64,000 nucleotides of DNA from Pycnopodia helianthoides (Eukaryota > Echinodermata > Asteroidea > Forcipulatida > Asteriidae): positions 6,935,589-6,999,588 of the forward strand of contig CM063246.1 of the NCBI GenBank assembly GCA_032158295.1, read 5' to 3'. The notes below the pieces were generated by a model. The model did not search any database. It had not been told where the DNA came from and worked only from the letters and a program-made list of their open reading frames with translations. The position numbers and the translations under genes were made by a program. Each line of letters begins with the position of its first letter. Within the stretch, counting starts at the first letter, position 1. Below, piece after piece: positions 51,233 to 63,816 of this stretch.

Positions 51233-51952
51233 TTCAAAAAGTAGCTAAGCACAACAAAGATCAGAATAAACTCACCAACCAAAATATCATGCGACATATA
51301 AAATTTGTGACAGGTATCCTGTAAACTTTGCATAGCAGAAAATTGTGAGCATAATTTTCTGCTTAAGCAGCTTTATGAAATTAGACCCTGGCCTCATTTT
51401 ATATAGCTTCTTTAAAAGCAGATATTTAACAAATTTCTGCTCAGCAATAATATGCAGGAAACCAGTCACAAATGGTACATGGTAATTTGGTTGGTTACCT
51501 ATTTATAAGCACACTTGTTTTGTGCTTTGCTAAATTTTGTGCTTTAACAGCTCTTTCAAATTGAGCTGTGGGGCTAACTACCTGTAAACAGTGGAATACT
51601 GCATGAACAGCCCACAGAATTCTGCACCTTAACTGCAGATTTCTGTGGTAAGCAATGCAGTGAAGTCGGGCCCAGTTTTGAAAGTAAACGCAAATAAATG
51701 ACAAGCTGTAAATAATAGTATTTCCTTTTAAAGAGGAAAAAAATACCCTACATGTATTTTATTTTTAAACTCTAAAGGTTTTTTAAAAAGCTAACCATCT
51801 ATACTGTTAGACTAACAATTTTCAGTGGAAATCTTTCTAGAAAAAAAGGTATTTGGCACAACTTTCACTTAATGAAACAAATTGTAACGAAACAAATTGT
51901 TAAAGACAATTTTTTCGGAGAAAGACAAGCCCGATAATCAGGCCTACACTGT

Positions 51953-52272
51953 TATAGACCATGTGACCTGTGACACCATGTTTACAAAAGAGCCACAGAG
52001 CCTGGACTTCCTGCAGGCACAATTTGTACAAAGCTCAAAGGAAGCAATCATTAAATCTGATATTTTAAGGAGGTTGCACTGTCTGTTTTATATCAACTTT
52101 TGAAGTGATGAAAGGGGGCACATCTCAAAACTTGTTCCACTGTTACTTTTATAACTCTTGAATTTACACAAAAATTTAAGATTTCCCAAATGACCAGTGC
52201 AATTTTGCCTGCCAGAAAGGTCCTAGAATGTACAAGGTTACTGTTTTTGTAAACAAAGATTACATGGTCTAT
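51953..52272. mobile_element. MITE with TATAGACCATGTGA ends, second copy
   Basis: Inverse copy of 10471-10806; ends TATAGACCATGTGACCTGTG and TTACATGGTCTAT. In the gene-poor stretch between ADAT1 and the DUSP gene. Confidence 0.75.
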
Positions 52273-53059
52273 GTAAACAACAATTCATCTCTTAATCCCC
52301 TTAACTTCTTAAGGTAAATACTCGATTGTAATCTTAAAAAACAACCAAACAATTATATTGGTTTTACTTGGTTATTGCCTTGATGCCCCTTTAAATGCCC
52401 CAATGGAAATTAACATTGCTCTCACAGAGTTCTTAAAAAATCCCACTATGTCCAAACAAAAAAGAAGAAAAAACAATTTTAGTTATGCTTTCCCTGAAAG
52501 GACATGACAGACACGATACAGGATTTAAAACAAAATTAAGCCAGACAAACAAGAAGTTATCAATACAAATAAGGAAAGTATTATTCAAAAGCTAACCTAT
52601 TCTGCAGTTGGAAAAACTACCACCCTGAGAAAAATTTCAACATGAAGTGATTAGGTCAAACAATATAAAGCTGCCTTGCAAGGCAAAATTCATTAGACAA
52701 TGCTTATACAACCAGTGCACCTGTTTTACTAAAAAGAAAAATGTGAGCACCATTTTTGATGAAGTTTTCACGTGTTAGTGACTTAGTGTTACATTATTTT
52801 TAAACCCTCCACAGATCCTTTAACAAGTCTATGAGAGATCATTTTAATGTGATTTCACACATTAAGATTGAGCCATTTAGCTTCTTCACTTGAACCACAA
52901 ATCTGCACACCCCAAAATACAGACACAAAGTCTGGCGTGGATTGTTGCAAATTGCAATGTACGTTACTTGTGTGGCAGAGAGTAATGCTTTGCAAGGCGT
53001 AGACACTGCCAGCGAAGGTAATAATGTACCCGTCCAGGTTGATATTTCGAAGCAGCTGA

Positions 53060-53571
53060 GTGTCGTGGCTGAGTGGTTTAGTGCATCGACTCAAGTTAAG
53101 GCCCAATTTCATAGAGCTGCTTTAAAGCACAAAAAGTAGCTAAGCAAAACAAAAGTATGCTTATCAGAAGAATACCATGTCACATGTTCAATTAGGGACG
53201 GGTATCCTGCTCATTTCGGCTAAGCAGATAATTGTTAAGCAATATTTTCTGCTTTAAGCAGCTCTATGAAATTGGACCATGGTGGGTAAGTCAACAAGTT
53301 GTGAGTTCAGTCATGAAACTTTGTGTCCTTTGAGCAAGACAATTAACTATAATTGCTTCTCTTCACCCAGGGGTAAATGGGTACCTGTGAGGGCAGAGAT
53401 GGTTCTTATGATTGATTTTAGCTTGGTGCGCTCATACTTGGCAGCACAGGCTGTATACTCCCCAGGCAGCCGAGTTGGTTTAAAGAATTAAACAAATGGC
53501 TATGAGTGTCACTGAGTGACAGATATGAGCCCTATACAAGAAGCCACTATTATTATTATTATTATTTGCGA
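53060..53571 (+). mobile_element. tRNA-like SINE interrupted by a MITE
   Basis: The SINE head GTGTCGTGGCTGAGTGGTTT is cut at about 53099. The MITE at 53100-53281 (ends GGCCCAATTTCATAGAGCTG and its inverse) follows, and the SINE resumes with GTGTCCTTTGAGCAAGACAA and an (ATT)n tail. A related SINE at 59140-59488 supports the join. Confidence 0.8.
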
Positions 53572-54868
53572 AGGGATTACGTTAAAGTTGCTTCGCATTC
53601 GCATTCACAAGAAGTATGAAACCAAAGTAATCTTTGACATCATGCTGTGATGTGTTTAAGCCAGGCATGATATTCCTCCTCCTTTAAATCTGATTTTCGA
53701 TTTGTTGGCCCTCAGGAAAAATCAGCAATTTTTTTATCAAACAGCCTGAAATAAAAGCCTATACATGAACAGTTCCATATGTAGGTCAGCCCTTGTACTT
53801 GATAGATTTTTTTCCCAACTTTTTTTTCCAAGGGCCAATTATCATTCCTGTTATTAAGCTAAACACAGTTGATTTCAGGCAAAGTACAGTTTACTACCAA
53901 ATACCAGCCCAGTCAATTTGCACATGGTATGGAAGGATACACCTTGCACTATAGAGCATTTGACCCTGCAACTGTCCTCAATCCAAAAACCTTAAATCAT
54001 GGTCTCTGACTTCTTGCTCACACTACAAAATTAATCAATTAGTATTCAACAAATCAAACTATTGCACCTACCAATAGATTACATATACAACAATCGCTCC
54101 ACACTTACTGGTTTCCCCTTGAAGATTTAAATCTTTTCTCAACAGTAAAAAAAAACAAATCCACAGCAATCCTGTATGACCAAAGATGGGGAACTAGACC
54201 TCCATCTATTGTTGGAACGTGAATAATTATTCATAAATTAATCATAAATACTCCAGACAGTTTGGGCGGTCTTATTGGTTGAAAATTGGTTGAAAAGTGG
54301 TCACATGACCATGTTTAACTGGTATTAAACAGCTGAAAAAGACATCATAGCTTGAGCTGTCTGAGACCGGTGGCTAAAGCACATTCGGCATTCATAGCCG
54401 AACACATGTTGGCAAGCAAGCTCACACGGTACTCAATATAAAATCTATTAATTTGTGGGCGTACGCACAACTGTTGAGCGTCACATGCAATTTGACCTTT
54501 GGCGAAATGGCTGAGGACAGGAATTGAACATTTTTACAAAAAGACAAATTCAATTACAGTTTTTCCTTTATTTTTATGCTTGTTAACAAAAAAGGGATTT
54601 ATGAATGGGAATAAATGAGTAGTGACTCGGTCTTAAACAGCTGTTTAAGACCTAGCGGCCTTGCGGGGACGTGGCCGTGCGAAGCTAAAGGACCTCTCCT
54701 TCAGCTCGGTTCTTTATCGCAAGGCCACGTTATTCAACGGCCGTTCAAGACCTCGTCGCCACTCTTTTATTCCCATATTTAAATTTCCCTTGAAAGTACA
54801 GTAAGTAGCTCTTCCACTAGGTTTTAGCGTGGTTAAAGTTATTCATGTGCAAAGATTCAGTGGGACAG

Positions 54869-55326
54869 TTGGTATAATACAGGATTGGAAAAGATGAAAA
54901 ACATTATTGTATAATTTTAATCTGAAGGCTTAGATGGTTATGAAGTTCATACTAGAACCATTTTTTAGTTATATTTCCCCCTGAAATGAAGTACATTCAA
55001 GCAAACTGTATCTAAAAACCTTTACAAAATGCAACAGCTGATTTCGGTTGTTACAAAAATTAAGGACAATGTGTTTACACGCTGAAAATTGTGCATGATT
55101 TTTTCACTATTTCCTCCCGAATAAACATTGAAAGAGTTTCACTGTACACAGGTTTGAGAATTATGTGTGCTATGCCTGACCCGTTCACACCGGGAATAAA
55201 CGCAACGGAATAAGCCCAAATTTTCACAGGTTTGTTAGTTCATGTATATGGCTGATCACACAAAACATGAACACTGTCTGCAACTGTTTTGTCAGCTCTA
55301 CCAATCCTGTATAACTATACCTTTAA
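54869..55326. mobile_element. TTAA MITE, subfamily 3, with an internal minisatellite unit
   Basis: The ends recall subfamily 3 (ATAATACAGGATTGG and CCAATCCTGTATAACTATACC, then TTAA). An extra 75-bp block at 55117-55210 inside it is the same unit as the 55701-56520 minisatellite. Confidence 0.7.
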
Positions 55327-55436
55327 CTCCCTCGCTTTATGATACAAAAAAACTTTTACACTGAATAAAAAACAAACCTTACTTCCCTGAAAGGTTGCTC
55401 TCCAGATCCGCAAGTGAACCCTAATGCCATTGGATA

Positions 55437-58400
55437 TCAGGGTGCAGGCTGTTGATCTGGTTGTGAGTAAGCGTTATGCGGGAGAGGATAGAACTCATTG
55501 TCTTGATTGGGTTGAGGTTTCTGATTGCACTTGTCCAGGAGCTGTTGAATTGCCTCATTGTCCCTCTCTCTCAACGAGTCTGAAAATTTCTCTTGCATGC
55601 TGTGCCTGACCTGTTCACACCGGGGTAAAGGTTATAACATTGAGAATATGTGTCTATCACTGTTCACAGGGTAATTGAAGAGTTTATATGTTGTTGTTGA
55701 TATGCCTGACCTGTTCACACTGGGAATAAACATTGAAAGAGTTTCACTATACACAGGTTTGAGAATTGATGTGTGCTATGCCTGACCTTTCACATTGGGA
55801 ATAAACATTGAAAGAGTTTCACTATACACAGGTTTGAGAATGATGTGTGCTGTGCCTGACCTTTCACACCGGGAATAAACATTGAAAGAGTTTCACTGTA
55901 CACAGGTTTGAGAATTATGTGTGATATGCCTGACCTGTTCACATTGGGAATAAAATTGAAAGAGTTTCACTTACACAGGTTTGAGAATGATGTTGCTGTG
56001 CCTGACCTGTTCACACGGGAATAAACATTGAAAGAGTTTCACTTACACAGGTTTGAGAATGATGTTGCTGTGCCTGACCTTTCACACTGGGAATAAACAT
56101 TGAAAGAGTTTCACTGTACACAGGTTTGAGAATGTGTATGCTTGCCTGACCTGTTCACACCGGGAATAAACATTGAAAGAGTTTCACTGTACACAGGTTT
56201 GAGAATTATGTGTGCTGTGCCTGACCTGTTCACACTGGGAATAAACATTGAAAGAGTTTCACTGTACACAGGTTTGAGAATGATGTGTGATATGCCTGAC
56301 CTGATTCACATCGGGAATAACCATTGAAGAGTTTCACTGTACACAGGTTTGAGAATGATGTGTGTATGCCTGACCTGTTCACATGGGAATAAACATTGAG
56401 AGAGTTTCACTGTACACAGGTTTGAGAATTATGTGTGTGCGCTAATAATGGGCCTTTAACCGTGTTTCCCACTTGGGAATAAACATTGAAAGAGTTTCAC
56501 TGTACACAGGTTGAGAATTTGTGCATGCTGACGTTCATTGATAACATGAAGGTTTACTTACACGATTGAGAGACGTAAAGTTTCTGACAATAAATGAAAA
56601 CATTTTCAAGATCGGAAATAAATGCTGGATAAAATGCAGTTTAATCTCCAATTTCACCACATCATTCTGTAAACTCAGCACTTTCAACCTTTGACTTCTC
56701 TCACCTGTTCAAGGTGTGTGTGCTCGAAAGTCTGAAGCTGCCTCTGGAATCCAAAGTTTGGGTTTGCCACTTGCCTGGCCTGCTTGACCGCTTTGAGACA
56801 ATCCCTCCAGCCGTGGTCAGTCACTGTCATCAGGTATGCTACTGTCAGTGTTACACTCCTTGACACGCCAGCAATACTGTAGCCAGAGGGAATGTTCACA
56901 AGTTGAGAGGAGAACATGCAATAGGAAAACAAACATCAACAATAATCCAATATAATTTTAATTTTTAAACATGGAGGTCTTACAAAAAAATGGGAAAATT
57001 TTTTTTTCTTAATAGCACATTACTTCGTGTCCTTGAGCAAGACACTTTACTTGCTTCTTTTCACCCAGGAGTAAATGGGAACCTGTGAGGGCAGAGATGG
57101 TTCTTGTGATTGATTTAGCTTGGCGCACTTCTAGAACTTGCCTCTGTACTAACTTTGGTTTCTGTCTTCTAGAACTGGTTTATGGCATCTTCTTAAATTC
57201 TTCTCTTTCTTTGTTTTGTTATGTATTGTTTAGAAATGTTAATGAAGTATGGAATTGAATGTGAGTTTTGAATTGAATTGACTTGATAGGTACATACCAG
57301 TGCACAAGTACACAGCCCTGATTCACTCTGCATTTGTGGATGAATTCAGTTGACTTGTAGAAAAATTGAGAGCTACGATTAAACACACACAAAACAAAAG
57401 TACACTTCAATATCCTGCGAGGATTTTAACGTTCCAGACAGGAGGTAAATTTATGTAAGTCCCTGGGTGTTCAAACAAATGCTTAGCACAGGAATTTCTA
57501 GCTGAACAGAGACAGGTAACAAGTCAAAATACAATGTAATATTTATTGCTTGTGACTGTTCACTCTGCTAATTTTCAGCACAAGAAATTGCTAAACTTCA
57601 TTTTTCTGCTTATTAGGTTATAAAATTGGGCCCAGGTCTGTAGTACCTTTTAAACAGTACTTCAAACCTAACCGGACAAAAGTCCCTGTGGATTTGATGC
57701 ATTTAATTTACTCAAAAGTAAAACAAAATTTGTAGTCCTATATAAAGCCCAGTTCATACAAAGCGAAGAGAATTCTCGTGATGCAAACAATCAGTATGTG
57801 TTGTTTTCCAACTGTATCAAGTTATAAACTACAAGGGAAAGTGACCGGGTAAATTTTTTATAACTTTGGGGTCGAGCAAAGAAAAATTTACTAGAGCAGG
57901 ACTTGAATCTGTAACCTCCGTATTAACATGCCGGTGCTCTACTAACTGAGCTATCAAGCCCTAATGTTGGCCTTCTCCCAATATTTTGTCAACATCTTTG
58001 TTTGGGGTGCCAGTCAGATGCCATTCCACCTGTAACTGCCACAAAGCCAATTTGCGTGAAGAATGAACTTTACAGTGTACACAATTCAGTGTTTAATGAT
58101 TTTGTTGTTCCAACAAAACAAAATTGTTGGCCTGACCCTTTCAAGCCTAGCAAAATTCAGCAAGATATAGTACTCCTATATGATTTTTACTTACATGTTT
58201 GCAGTAGGAGTGTCTGCCGAGTTCAAACAAAGGTACTCGATATGCTGAGAAAAAGGAACAACAAATGTGATATTCTCCACCAACACATTTATTCCCATAT
58301 TCATGCTCATAATATTTACCATTAAAACCACACCAAGTGTAAGCATAATTACATAAAAACAGTTCAAACAATAGCGCAATAATTTCACAGAATCTTCAGA

Positions 58401-60518
58401 TTTTTTGCAGTAGCTTTTCTTGAGATTTGATAATAGAAATGAAAGTGTTTTTTTATATTTTTGTTTATTCAAATCTTGCAAAGACACCAATGGATCCTCG
58501 AACGTGACTAGAAATGTATCTCGTAGGCCTGAAGATATTTGTGTAATACTACTACTACTACTAGGTAGGGACAGAAAACCCAATCTACATGAAAGGCTGT
58601 CATCTGTGGTGGGGTTCGAACTGGGTCCGCAGAGGTGAAAGGCAGGGCAAGATACCTCCATTCGAACCCGATTCCCTAAAAAGCTCAACCAGGGAATGCC
58701 AGGAACAATAACTAACAAACATGATACTGCATCTATGCCCCTTTGTCTTTGCTTTGGGACCTCTTGAAATTCTGGAGAAAACATTTTCGTTTCCTTCATG
58801 AAGGCAACTTTCAGTCAGGAAAAACTGCCGTACCCTAACAGGGGCGTTAGGCTCAGAATGCTTTTACAATCCCTTTAAAGTTTGTCGATAAAATTCTTAC
58901 CGGGAGTTGTCCCTTAGGATGATCATGGATTGCCACGATGTGTGTGATGTTATTATTACGTAATGCCTCCTGATCTTTTGCATCTGAAAAAGAAATAAAA
59001 GGTAAGCACTGGATGTAAATCCATATATTTCTGCTGGGTTTGCTCTTTTGTCTGTTGGCAGTAGTGAGCTGGACCAATAAGTTTGCTGCTTCGCTGGCCT
59101 GTTAGCATGTTCACATCAATGTAATTGGCATTGTAGGCATGTGAAGCACACTGAACTCAAGCTCTGGTGTTTCTGATCAGCAGAGTGTGGGTTCAAGTCT
59201 CGGTCTTGACACTTGTGTCCTTAAGCGAGACACATAACCGAAATTGCTTCATCCTTAAAATGGGATCCAAAGTTGTATGTTCTTTGCGTTATTGAATGCA
59301 TGCAAAAGAAACCATTGCATTTATCGCAAAGAGAAGGGACTTGACCCTAAAATCGCATACCTTTCAAGGTGTTGCTACATCTCATAAAATCGTTCTTAAC
59401 TGTCTCCACCAGATTTGATCAGTCGGTGCCAGGGTGTCATTTATGACGAATATGGCGCATTATAAATGTACACAATTATTATTACTATCTTTAGGCTTGA
59501 ATCTGAAGCAATGTTAGAAATCTGTGAAGACAATAGTTTTGAAGGGGGGGGGGCAGTGAACGAACAGGACCACTTAAGAATTTCAACTTGCCCTTGTGTG
59601 TTTTAACTGGCATTTAGCTAGTAGAACACTGTTAAAGCAAAACACTCCGATACGGTAGAAACTTGTTTAAAAATTATATAGCCTATAAGGGTTATGCACT
59701 ATTTGGAAAGTGAAATACAGATTGCTTGTTCCTTTTGATTAATCTAATATCAAACACCTGCATATCATGACATAATTTCCAACCTATAACACCTAAAGTT
59801 TCAATTTTCAATATCACTATAAGTCAGTTTACAAATACAAAATAAGTTTGTTTTGTCACTACATTCCATGAAATCAATCTATTTTGTGCCTTTTGCATAT
59901 TTTTTTAACCCTCAAGAAACATGAACGCAGTTAGGAAACTGCTACGAGACTCTTCTCACAATTTAGTTCTTACCTCTGAAGTTTCCAACAAAAAGACCAG
60001 GAATAATCTGCAAGTAAAGGATTCGGGAACATTACAACCTGTGTCGTTTTCTACACAAGCATTAAATACTTTCTGCAGTGTCAAATTATTTTCCTTCAAC
60101 ACAACTAGGTGAGCTCTACTTTTGATCCTTGTTTAATTCTGACTAAATGCAGGGTTATGAGGACGTTTCGTACATCTTTGGACTTTTATACGAATAATCG
60201 TCTTTATGGGTAACCTTGATTCTCCTTGACAGTGGTATCATATGACTATACCAAAGATGTGCAAAACCTTCCCCATAATCCTCCAGTCCACGATTGTTTG
60301 GTGGATTGTGAGGGATATGAGTGGCTATCGCACCCGAGTACAGCCAGATGTGAAGTAGGGCCAAGGAAGAATCGGCAGAAAGTCTGATCCAGAATATTGA
60401 CATTAAATAATCCATGTATGGGGCTAATGACATCCTGATGAAACAGCAAAACAACATTTAAATGATTAAAAACAAACGGACCAAGGAACAGTATTACCTC
60501 ACTCATTCCAGCCCCCAT
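55437..60518 (-). CDS. Dual-specificity phosphatase of the DUSP15/DUSP22 type, eight exons, N-myristoylation signal
   Basis: Exons: 60518-60498 (MGAGMSE), 60007-59974 (IIPGLFVGNFR), 58983-58901, 58244-58195, 57372-57298, 56876-56705, 56583-56562 (22-base microexon), 55579-55437. They total 600 bases, so 199 residues plus stop; vertebrate DUSP22 is about 205 and the exon pattern matches. Key segments: NITHIVAIHDHPKG, EYLCLNSADTP (general acid Asp), FIHKCRVNQGCVLVH, then the P-loop HCIAGVSRS (HCxxGxxR) split by an intron inside Cys, and MTVTDHGWRDCLKAVKQAR, NPNFGFQRQLQTFE. The N-terminal MGxG suggests myristoylation, as in DUSP15 and DUSP22. The C-terminal exon (RERDNEAIQQLLDKCNQ, then a Gln/Pro tail) resembles the end of DUSP15 only loosely, so the last two exons are less sure. 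The family dephosphorylates signalling proteins at membranes. Confidence 0.9.
55701..56520. repeat. About eleven copies of a 73-bp minisatellite in the last DUSP intron
   Basis: Direct repeats of a unit containing TGCCTGACCTGTTCACAC, GGGAATAAACATTGAAAGAG, TTTCACTGTACACAGGTTTG and AGAATTATGTGTGC. Units vary by small deletions and by GTTCAC/TTTCAC changes. One further unit lies at about 55117-55210, on the other side of the terminal coding exon and inside a TTAA MITE, and a partial one at 55603-55626. The array therefore surrounds the final exon. Confidence 0.95.
57826..57965 (-). mobile_element. tRNA-derived SINE, second family
   Basis: On the minus strand the head GCTCAGTTAGTAGAGCACCG (A box) and GGTTACAGATTCAAGTCC (B box) precede a body with TTTACCCGGTCACTTTCCCT. 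Similarity continues upstream of the tRNA-like head to 58050, so the element is longer than the head. Confidence 0.75.
59140..59488 (+). mobile_element. tRNA-like SINE of the same family
   Basis: Contains GTGTGGGTTCAAGTCTCGGT (B-box-like), then GTGTCCTTAAGCGAGACACA and an ATT-rich tail. It lies in the DUSP intron between exons two and three. Related pieces are at 39955-40086 (minus) and 57027-57125. Confidence 0.7.
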
Positions 60519-60891
60519 GCTTTTGTGGGAGAAGTAGTCTGCTAGTGAGCAGAATGCTTGTTTCTGAGCACCAGGTGTGAGGTTCGTTGTTTGACTTCTT
60601 ATTAAGCAGCAACACAAGCGGTGTGATACCATCAGTCAACTTGATGGGTTATTGTTCCTTTTTGGAGATTTATCACAGAAAAATCAATGTTCCTAGCCTG
60701 TCAAAAAATATACAAATTACCATGTCTTTGTTTGTTTAGATATGAAGTCAAATATATAACAAAAACTAGAGAATTTAACAGAATACCCTGTATCTCTCGC
60801 CCGCAAACACAACTCACATTAAACATAGCTATTGACATCGTTAAGTGTCACACTTGATTGGTTTACTTAACAACACAAGCATGACAAGGAC

Positions 60892-60984
60892 TAGCCCACC
60901 TTGTTCGACTGTTATAAAGAGAGCCATATAACAGTCCAACAAGGTGGGCTAAAAAAGAGCAATATACAGCCCAACAAGGTGGGT
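60892..60984. repeat. Hairpin upstream of the DUSP gene
   Basis: TAGCCCACCTTGTT (60892 on) pairs with AACAAGGTGGGCTA (ending 60951), 25-base arms with one mismatch. A third partial copy CCCAACAAGGTGGG follows at 60970-60984. Confidence 0.85.
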
Positions 60985-61802
60985 GCAGACAAGATGAGGA
61001 CATCGACAGCTAGCTTCACAATTACCACAACTTCACAAGTTAAAATAGTTTTCTGCAATTAATACTCAAAGATTTTTAACACAGATTTTGTTTTTATTTC
61101 ACATAATTTAGGGCTTTCAAAAATGATTTTTTTTTATTCCCCCTCCCCCATTGTTTTGCAGACCTGAAAATTTAATTCGGTTCCAAATTTGGAATAAACT
61201 CACGTACGTACGTCCTTGTTTTGTTTAGGAACTCTGATGAAGTGCGCCCTCATAAGGACCCACACGTACAGTACATGTACTACTACTACACAAACCATGG
61301 TCATCCGGAGGCACAAGTACAAACCATGGAGGTAGAATTCCATGTACAAACTAACGGGAAATGAAAATGTCAAAAGGTAAATAGTGTTTTATTTTATTTT
61401 AAAACAATGTTAAACTGTGAACGTCAAGACATGACAAGCTCTGTTCGAGGAACCGTCAAAAATAATAGTATTTGACAAATCTGCGTGAGAAATATTACCT
61501 CATTTGCAGCAATAAGCGAGTTCGGCATTCCGACTGCGCATGTCCGAGATTTACTGGGTGAGAGTTCATTCGGGATAAACATTGGCACACGCGTACTAGC
61601 TCAGTGCACAAACACACGTTGTTCTTATGGCGCACCTGGATAGATGGCAGGCTTTCTCGGAAAATAAGTTAGTTGTTAATATATATATATATTCCTTTAC
61701 ATGCTTTAAGCAGGGTTTTCCAACTAAATTGTATTTTGTGAGGCATTAAACAACGAAATTTTGCTCAAATGTAGCTGAGAAAAGCGAGTATTCGGGACCC
61801 CT

Positions 61803-62087
61803 TTGGTCAACACTAGGCACCGGGGGCCGCCGCGGCCCGGCAGGGGCCCCGTTCGTTGTCGTACACCACTAAAAACACGGAGAAGTAAATCAACTCCAGA
61901 AATCAAAGACGATTTTATTGATATTTTGACTTTAAAAAAGGAAGGAAATTTGAATGTCAACTCTTTGAAACTATATTTGTTTGTGACTGAAGTAGAATTG
62001 GAAGTCATTGGACACCTTTTTGTGTTTATTTTTCTGCTCGATGATAAAATTCTCTCCATTTTTGTTTTCTTGAAAGCAATTTTTTAA
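61803..62087 (+). other. Open frame of about 94 codons inside the right-edge transposon, unknown
   Basis: The frame opens with a GC-rich Arg/Pro/Gly stretch (NTRHRGPPRPGRGPVRCRTP), then KTRRSKSTPEIKDDFIDIL, a hydrophilic and coding-like segment, before a hydrophobic tail. It lacks a good ATG; the first codon of the longest run is TTG. It may be an internal exon or a decayed element gene. No domain is recognised. Confidence 0.2.
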
Positions 62088-63564
62088 ATGAAAAGTTAAA
62101 GTATTGTCTTGCTATTGAATCCAGAACTTATTAATAATGTTAGTTGTGGGCTGGTTTTACTAAATATTTGGCAAGTTATTTTGATAGAACTTTTGGTTTA
62201 TTTATTTTTTTAGCCAATGAGGATTTGTGCTGCATTGAATTGTGTAAATAGCACGTTTCAGCTTAGTGGAAAGCTTTGTTTTGCAACGAACATGGTTGCA
62301 ACTTCGGAAGAGGACGGTGTACCTGTAGCCCACCCTTCATACTTTTCCAGGGTAAAAAAAGGTGACATCAACTAAAGTTACAAGGAGATTTAAATCATCT
62401 CCTCGCAAGTCTGGACCATGTTGAATGAGCTATAGGAAGACTCAAATGCTTCCAAATTATCAAACATTTTGCCCATCACACTACTCCCCCTGATTGATCA
62501 AATCTTCATCATTTATGCAGCAATCACTAATCTGTCACCCCCACTTGTAACATAAGTCATCCTGAGAAAAGTAAATGTTAAAGTTTCAATTTCTGTAAGA
62601 TTTTGCCAAAGTATGGCATGTGCAATTTATTCATAAAAGAACAAAACAGTTATAAAAACATACAGTTCAATCTGCAGCAAAACAAGTAGGCACAAAATGC
62701 ATCTAATTGCTACTTATTGCATACAACATGCACATTACCTCTTACCAAATTAAGGATTATATCTTATGCTTCCTTATGGCCGCTCTAGTGTGTACAAAAA
62801 GTTATTTATATTGTACTATATTTTTACATTTCTATTTATATAATTATATTTAACATACACATTAAAGGAAATCATTTTCTGTAACGGCCTTCAAATGTGT
62901 GCATTATTTTCTTAAGATTTTTTCCTTGTGATAACTTTGTTGTAAACATGTACATTCACTAAACATCATGGATTTCAATGAAAAATTGTTAATATTTTTG
63001 CCAATCCCATGTCAGTATTTATCTATAGACAGTATTAACCATAATACTTAACAAAGTCAGGAAAAATAAACAATTTTTTTTAACACGTAGGCCTACTACC
63101 TGAAATATATCAATTTAAAACCCCGTTATGTATGTGTAGACAGTTTCAACCTCCGTCACACTTTTTCAAATTATGTCATGTGCAATAAAAGAGCAAGTGC
63201 ATCCATTAACACGTTTATTTTTTATGTACATAAAACAGGACATTTTAAAATTGTTTAGGTAAAAGTGTAGGCCCTATAGCAATTTGAACCTCTCTCTGGC
63301 AGTACCAAATAAATTAAATATCCTGATATGTTCATGTGAAAGACCTAGTGTTTATGTTAAAATTAATTACCCTTCTTGGGTGTTTGTATTTCCAACTTAA
63401 TATCTTTTAATTAGCACCCTGTTACAAATAAAATTTATGTTCGTGGTCGTGCTCCCAGAACCTCCAGCCGGTTCACCCGCTCGAACAGCTAGATTGTTTA
63501 GATGGTTGGCCAGTTCAATATAACTGCATGGTAGGTAGCAACTGAAGAATCCCCTTTGACTCCC

Positions 63565-63816
63565 CTAGCCTAGCCATCCATCTGTGAGGTCTTGGACAGG
63601 ATCTGGCAGCATAATGTCACCATACTTTAGCAGCTCACGATATTGCTGAGCATGCTGCCTCTTTTCCTCAGTTGCAGACGGCAGCACCGGGACCTTCAAT
63701 TCTTTCTTTCTTCCCGTTCTTTTCAGTCCCCTGTCTGCTAAAAAGTTCTTCAAAGCTTAAACTTTCCATCGCATGAAATCATCCGAACTCAAATTCTCGT
63801 AATTTTGATCACTCAT
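63565..63816 (-). pseudogene. Transposon-derived SAP-domain protein fragment, with in-frame stop
   Basis: The frame starts MSDQNYENLSSDDFMRWKV at 63816, hits TAA at 63759-63757, then continues ALKNFLADRGLKRTGRKKEL, a SAP-type DNA-binding helix pair, and ends PDPVQDLTDGWLG with TAG. The sequence resembles the N-terminus of SAP plus YqaJ-nuclease proteins carried by animal DNA transposons; the stop replaces what would be Gln (CAA to TAA). No nuclease domain follows, so it is a fragment. It sits just inside the right terminal inverted repeat of the 61511-64000 element. Confidence 0.6.

Larger units (their letters stand above)
51233..54868. other. Repeat-filled stretch between ADAT1 and the DUSP gene
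   Basis: Remnants of GGGCCC-type MITEs fill 51236-51675 (GCAGCTTTATGAAATTAGACC, GTCGGGCCC). A TATAGACC MITE and the split SINE follow; nothing coding. An inverted GCGGCCTTGCGGGGACGTGG / AAGGCCACGTTATTC region near 54653-54765 could form a stem. Confidence 0.4.

Noticed and set aside
55701..56520. CRISPR-like direct repeat array
   Set aside because: Whole 73-bp units repeat with no unique spacers, in an animal intron; it is a minisatellite.
58191..58799. 202-codon minus frame
   Set aside because: It spans a SINE and the short DUSP exon 58195-58244; only the last 17 codons are real coding sequence.
60155..60632. Two overlapping minus frames around the DUSP start
   Set aside because: Only MGAGMSE at 60518-60498 is supported; the rest is intron or leader.
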